A DNA stretch of 64,000 nt from Gymnogyps californianus (Eukaryota > Chordata > Aves > Accipitriformes > Cathartidae): positions 42,488,344-42,552,343 of the forward strand of contig NC_059474.1 of NCBI RefSeq assembly GCF_018139145.2, written 5' to 3'. The notes below the pieces were generated by a model that made no database searches, was not told where the DNA came from, and saw nothing but the letters and a program-made list of their open reading frames with translations. Both the position numbers and the translations under genes were made by a program. Below, piece after piece: positions 63,601-64,000 of the stretch. Numbering within the stretch: the stretch's first letter is position 1; each line of letters starts with the position of its first letter.

Positions 63601-64000
63601 GTGAATGGAGCGCTTCATCACTTTGATGATGGAGATCTGGGGGGTTACCTTTAAAAAACTGGAAAATCATCAATGGGCCAAAGAGACCCACCTGCCAGCA
63701 GGATATCTATGTATTCAAAAAGGTCAATCCACCCTTGATTCAGTCAGTTTTGACACTGCTCTTTTGCCTGAATGAATTAGAGGCAAAAGAAATTGGAGGA
63801 AGAGAAGAGGAGCAGAAGAAAATTGGATCCAAGTGGATTGGACAGAAAAGATAATATATACTTTGCCAATAGGTGCTCTCTCTAAGGAGGACAACCTGAG
63901 ATACAAGACATGATGCAAGTAAACAGGATCTCATAAGAAAATCAGGCCAGGATCCCCAACTGATGGGAGAGACTACTATCATTTCGTCTTGAATAACTAG

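Larger units (their letters stand above)
56351..64000. other. Gene-free DNA, right flank
   Basis: No gene is supported. A 123-codon plus-strand frame starting at 61160 is the longest here but shows no domain, signal peptide or codon pattern that I can support. Purine-rich tracts at 58430-58600 and 60250-60410 give lysine/glutamate-rich frames that are compositional. One old repeat remnant is at 59249-59312. Confidence 0.6.

Noticed and set aside
1..64000. CRISPR array, bacterial operon or plasmid features
   Set aside because: No regularly spaced repeats, no ribosome-binding sites with long frames. Composition and retroelements are those of a vertebrate.

Overview
This window looks like a gene-poor, AT-rich segment of a bird nuclear genome, probably a neoavian. 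The best evidence is three solo LTRs of an avian ERVL type (plus-strand termini TGTCCTGG/TGTCGTGG/TGTCATAG, internal GATATTCCATAC block, ATTAAA poly(A) signal). Two fragments of CR1-type LINEs fit the same conclusion. There is no operon structure, no ribosome-binding site and no open frame above about 130 codons. CpG is rare outside the LTRs. The species and host locus cannot be named from the sequence.

Layout: 1-9031 is unique AT-rich DNA. A minus-strand ERVL solo LTR lies at 9037-9633, flanked by perfect 5-bp CAATC duplications. 9639-29676 is unique DNA with short repeats and motif clusters: an X-box near 13.0 kb, SOX-like sites near 16.9 kb, T-box half-sites near 18.8 kb, an E-box palindrome at 25.3 kb and a 16-bp palindrome with a 20-bp tandem duplication at 26.1 kb. 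A second minus-strand ERVL LTR is at 29682-30265. A decayed plus-strand LINE (CR1/L3-like) reverse-transcriptase fragment is near 39.2-39.5 kb. A probable ERVK-like solo LTR is at 42846-43219. A minus-strand CR1 ORF2 C-terminal fragment is at 44.57-44.84 kb. A plus-strand ERVL LTR is at 55741-56345, between perfect TAAGT duplications. Remnants of what looks like one older repeat family (GAAGTCAATGG-like motif) are scattered at about 11.6, 41.7, 45.4, 46.3 and 59.3 kb.

No protein-coding gene, tRNA, rRNA, recognised microRNA, CRISPR array or complete provirus was found. Two short stretches have exon-like properties: a signal-peptide-like reading frame ending at a strong splice donor (minus strand, 45891-45969) and a 118-bp open segment between splice-like signals (43434-43551). 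Both are weak candidates. The window is best read as intergenic or intronic DNA whose clearest content is retroelement remnants, plus a few motif clusters that could be regulatory. I found no clear evidence of an undescribed multi-gene system.
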